Source: Oscillospiraceae bacterium (GTDB lineage: Bacteria; Bacillota; Clostridia; Oscillospirales; Ruminococcaceae). Taken from it: DNA of 13,949 nt. The stretch is taken from assembly GCA_004555865.1 (NCBI GenBank), contig SFJO01000027.1, positions 1 through 13,949 of the forward strand, written 5' to 3'. Made by a program: the position numbers and the translations under genes. Shown piece by piece: positions 13,322-13,949 of the stretch. The notes beneath the pieces were generated by a model. The model saw only the letters and a program-made list of their open reading frames with translations. It was not told the DNA's origin and made no database searches. Position 1 is the first letter of the stretch; each line of letters starts with the position of its first letter.

Positions 13322-13616
13322 ACAAAAAAGCCTTTGCCCCTTACAAGCGTAAGAGACAAAGGCTTTGAAAAACCTCTGCGGTACCACTCTTATTGCCGGC
13401 AGCCTGGCTGCCAGCCACTCAGCGCGCATCGAACAATGCGCGGCCCACGATAACGGGGGCCGACCGTTCAGGCTTACCCGGGGGCAATGCACCCTTTCAG
13501 CCCGAAAGCTCGGAGAGGATATTCCCTGAGATTCCCGCACTGCCTTGCATCAACCGGCAGCTCTCTGAAGCGTTCCGCTCAGGTACTTGTTCTCGTCATA
13601 GCCGAATCTTCCACTG
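13322..13616 (-). promoter_or_regulatory. T-box riboswitch (tRNA-sensing leader) of the BASS gene
   Basis: All T-box landmarks are present on the minus strand. Stem I has its kink-turn (ATGA..CCGAGC), the AGTA/GAA specifier loop closed by CCTGAG/CTCAGG, the AGAGAG segment, and a CTGCC/GGCAG distal stem with a GGTTGATGCAA loop. GAACGG and CCCGTTATC mark the stem II pseudoknot. The T-box itself, AGAGTGGTACCGCAGAGG, lies at 13373-13390, with the TGGT bulge that binds the tRNA acceptor end. The antiterminator pairs TAAGAG (complement of 13387-13392) with CTCTTA (complement of 13350-13355). The alternative terminator pairs 13327-13336 with 13357-13366 and ends in TTTTTT. Bases after the conserved GAA read TATCC, so the specifier is UAU (Tyr, 13519-13521) or, one base on, AUC (Ile, 13518-13520). 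The stretch 13181-13321 is plain leader. Confidence 0.93.
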
Positions 13617-13622
13617 CCTTGC

Positions 13623-13651
13623 AGTATAGACCCCTTGGAAAGAGAAGTCAA
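13623..13651 (-). promoter_or_regulatory. promoter of the T-box/BASS transcript
   Basis: On the minus strand TTGACT (13646-13651) and TATACT (13623-13628) are exactly 17 bp apart. Transcription would begin near 13616, just ahead of stem I. The stretch 13652-13763 upstream shows nothing else I can name. Confidence 0.85.
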
Positions 13652-13763
13652 GGCTTTTTGCACAAAAAAATAGAATTCTTTTGCGCGTGCTGCACAAGAG
13701 AGGGCGGGCGCAATTGGGAAAAATGACGGAACGGGCGCAGCGGAGAAGAAGTCGTGCGGAATG

Positions 13764-13798
13764 AAAAAGCGCCTCTGCATCGAGCGATGCAGAGGCAC
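13764..13798 (-). terminator. terminator of the tRNA-Ser gene
   Basis: A 13-bp stem pairs 13769-13781 with 13786-13798 (one G-U) around a GAGC/GCTC loop, followed on the minus strand by TTTTT (complement of 13764-13768). It starts 3 nt after the CCA end of the tRNA-Ser fragment, as expected for the original tRNA terminator. Confidence 0.88.
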
Positions 13799-13801
13799 TT
13801 T

Positions 13802-13865
13802 TGGCGGAGATGGTGGGATTCGAACCCACGTGCCCGGTTAAGGACAAAACGATTTCGAGTCATAG
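13802..13865 (-). pseudogene. 3' half of tRNA-Ser (CGA), likely attachment site
   Basis: Read on the minus strand this is a serine tRNA from the anticodon loop (CTCGAAA, anticodon CGA, complement of 13853-13859) to the encoded CCA (13802-13804). The long variable arm with a GTCC/GGGC stem is the class II hallmark. The T arm GTGGG-TTCGAAT-CCCAC is perfect, and the acceptor 3' strand is CATCTCC. The matching 5' strand GGAGATG and a D arm are absent from the following 84 bases, so only the 3' half is present. A tRNA 3' half abutting foreign-looking DNA is what a tyrosine-recombinase integration at the tRNA leaves at one end of the element. Confidence 0.8.
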
Positions 13866-13949
13866 TCAGGCTTTGGAACTTTAGAGGAAATAGGGGAACT
13901 TAGCGGACAATGAAGGACTTCGAAAAAGTGAGCAATATCAAGGCTTTTC
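13866..13949. mobile_element. probable terminal segment of an integrated element
   Basis: This DNA replaces the 5' half of tRNA-Ser and is much more AT-rich than the fatty-acid operon. It carries phased short repeats. A short plus-strand frame from ATG at 13910 and a minus-strand frame entering from the right edge and stopping in the tRNA variable arm are both open, but too short to identify. No integrase can be recognised. The call rests on the truncated tRNA and the repeats. Confidence 0.55.
13875..13920 (+). repeat. three direct repeats with 20-bp period
   Basis: GGAACTT at 13875-13881, GGAACTT at 13895-13901 and GGACTT at 13915-13920 start exactly 20 bp apart, with partly matching flanks (TAGAGGA, TAGCGGA). 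Two-turn phasing puts all copies on one DNA face. They lie 10-60 bp from the tRNA crossover region, where integrase arm-type or excisionase sites are expected. Confidence 0.5.

Noticed and set aside
13181..13540. Upstream extension of the symporter gene
   Set aside because: The extra codons overlap the T-box, antiterminator and terminator; the ATG at 13180 gives a normal BASS N-terminus.
13909..13949. Plus-strand start of a gene at the right edge (MKDFEKVSN...)
   Set aside because: Only 13 codons are visible, the ribosome site is poor, and the frame overlaps the phased repeats. Its likeness to the symporter's first residues (MKTLEKVSD) is too short to mean anything.
1..13949. CRISPR array, antiphage system, phage structural genes or transposase
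   Set aside because: No regularly spaced long repeats and no such protein motifs appear on either strand. The only sign of mobile DNA is at the right edge.

Overview
The window looks like chromosome of a GC-rich member of the Clostridia, probably a gut Oscillospiraceae/Ruminococcaceae-type Firmicute; this is inference and the genus is not fixed. Supporting signs are strong AGGAGG-type ribosome sites, consensus sigma-A promoters, a FabK-type (not FabI) fatty-acid cluster, a T-box riboswitch, and a YitT-family membrane protein.

The main block (about 2.2-11.6 kb, all on the minus strand) is a type II fatty-acid synthesis operon read acpP-accD-accA-fabH-fabK-(fabK/nitronate monooxygenase paralogue)-fabD-fabG-fabF-fabZ, followed by a MarR-family regulator gene with its own extended -10 promoter. 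Most junctions overlap by 4-8 nt or are separated by a few nt; acpP is set apart by 166 nt holding a strong stem-loop. AccD/AccA with externally supplied biotin subunits make malonyl-CoA, FabD loads it onto ACP, FabH starts chains, FabF elongates, FabG and FabZ reduce and dehydrate, and FabK finishes the cycle. accB and accC are absent. The acpP promoter carries an AT-rich 37-bp inverted repeat at its predicted start site, a good candidate operator for the MarR protein (a FabT-like circuit).

Left of the operon (1-2.2 kb) are a minus-strand YitT-family gene whose C-terminal DUF2179 domain is broken by a small non-triplet deletion, and a plus-strand RibD-C/dihydrofolate-reductase-like gene behind a MerR-style promoter (19-bp spacer with inverted repeat).

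Right of the operon (11.6-13.95 kb) are an intact tRNA-Glu(CTC) with a perfect consensus promoter, the 5' remnant of a second tRNA, a bidirectional terminator, and a bile acid:sodium symporter (BASS) family gene on the minus strand behind a complete T-box leader. The right edge holds the 3' half of a tRNA-Ser(CGA) and its terminator. The DNA on the 5' side of the anticodon is not tRNA and carries short 20-bp-phased repeats, so the window probably ends just inside an element integrated at that tRNA.
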